Below are positions 7,452 through 7,649 of a DNA stretch of 7,649 nt, in pieces; the first letter of the stretch is position 1, and each line of letters opens with the position of its first letter. A program made the translations under genes and the position numbers. The notes beneath the pieces were generated by a model. The model was not told where the DNA came from. It did not search any database and was given only the letters and a program-made list of their open reading frames with translations. The DNA comes from Clostridiales bacterium. GTDB taxonomy: Bacteria > Bacillota > Clostridia > Oscillospirales > CAG-272. The DNA lies in assembly GCA_012511425.1 (NCBI GenBank), contig JAAZGC010000016.1, positions 1 through 7,649 of the forward strand. Reading direction: 5' to 3'.

Positions 7452-7649
7452 TGCCTATTGCCCTTGTCGGCTATTTCTCCGCCATCCATCAGGCTAAAGT
7501 CTCCTGCACCGGCGTTTCTCTCATTGCAAAGCAGACAAACGAAGTCGGTAAGGCGATCACATCCGTCGCTCTTGTCGAAGCATACGCTATCTTTGCGCTG
7601 ATCGTCTCACTTCTGATGATAAGCTTCCGCAAGGTCTGTCTTATGGATG
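7442..7649 (+). CDS. ntpK: V-type ATPase subunit K (membrane rotor proteolipid), C-terminal half, on the opposite strand; partial at both ends
   Basis: Subunit K is the hairpin-duplicated membrane proteolipid of the ion-translocating rotor ring. The plus-strand frame with codons starting at 7451 reads LPIALVGYFSAIHQAKV, then GVSLIAKQTNEVGKAI and VALVEAYAIFALIVSLLMI. This covers transmembrane helices 3 and 4 with the cytoplasmic loop between them. The Gln in IHQAKV (codon 7490-7492) and the Glu in LVEAY (codon 7577-7579) are 29 residues apart, as are Q110 and E139 of E. hirae NtpK, so the helix 3/4 ion-binding residues are kept. No stop is reached by 7649, where the tail reads SFRKVCLMD. The frame continues upstream of 7442 but without K similarity or a start. 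Helices 1 and 2 are missing at the junction. The orientation is opposite to every other gene here. Confidence 0.85.
   Translation, partial: MAALPIALVGYFSAIHQAKVSCTGVSLIAKQTNEVGKAITSVALVEAYAIFALIVSLLMISFRKVCLMD

Noticed and set aside
7407..7601. 64-aa plus-strand open frame starting with ATG at the E/K junction
   Set aside because: It is Ser/Arg/Leu-rich shadow sequence in the wrong frame. The real coding frame here is the neighbouring one, which matches subunit K.

Overview
The window carries most of a bacterial V-type (V/A-type) rotary ATPase operon on the minus strand. Downstream of it (towards low coordinates) lie two separate minus-strand units: a Gfo/Idh/MocA-type dehydrogenase gene and the beginning of a lipoprotein gene. 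The ntp-like gene order, strong AGGAG-type ribosome-binding sites, consensus sigma-A-type promoters, moderately high GC, and a lipoprotein resembling clostridial solute-binding proteins all suggest an anaerobic Firmicute of the Clostridia, perhaps an uncultured oscillospiral/ruminococcal lineage. That placement is inference.

Layout from high to low coordinates, in the direction of transcription. 7440-7132 encodes the C-terminal half of stalk subunit E. Then come C (7132-6122), F (6112-5777), catalytic A (5664-3904), B (3891-2470) and D (2442-1753), closed by a 15-bp perfect-stem terminator (1738-1691). Spacing is tight (TGATG overlap E/C; gaps of 9, 12 and 27 nt) except for a structured 112-nt gap between F and A. 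Next is a promoter (1671-1643), the 359-aa NAD(P)-dependent-type oxidoreductase (1602-523) and its terminator (455-421). Last is another consensus promoter (363-335) and a lipoprotein gene (288-1). That gene runs off the window and is frameshifted in a 6-G tract just after the lipobox.

The ATPase genes work as one machine. A and B form the A3B3 catalytic ring, D and F the central rotor stalk, C the collar that docks the stalk on the membrane rotor, E the peripheral stalk, and K the membrane rotor ring. The K fragment keeps the glutamate and glutamine equivalent to Enterococcus hirae NtpK E139 and Q110, so a Na+-coupled enzyme is plausible.

The most unusual feature is at the right end. From about 7442 to 7649 the plus strand encodes the C-terminal half of rotor subunit K. 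In known operons K lies directly upstream of E on the same strand. Here K is inverted relative to E, and both genes are cut at the same point (about 7425-7451). This looks like an inverted (fold-back) join, either a true rearrangement or, more likely, an amplification or assembly chimera. I found no new defence system, CRISPR array, mobile element, tRNA or rRNA.
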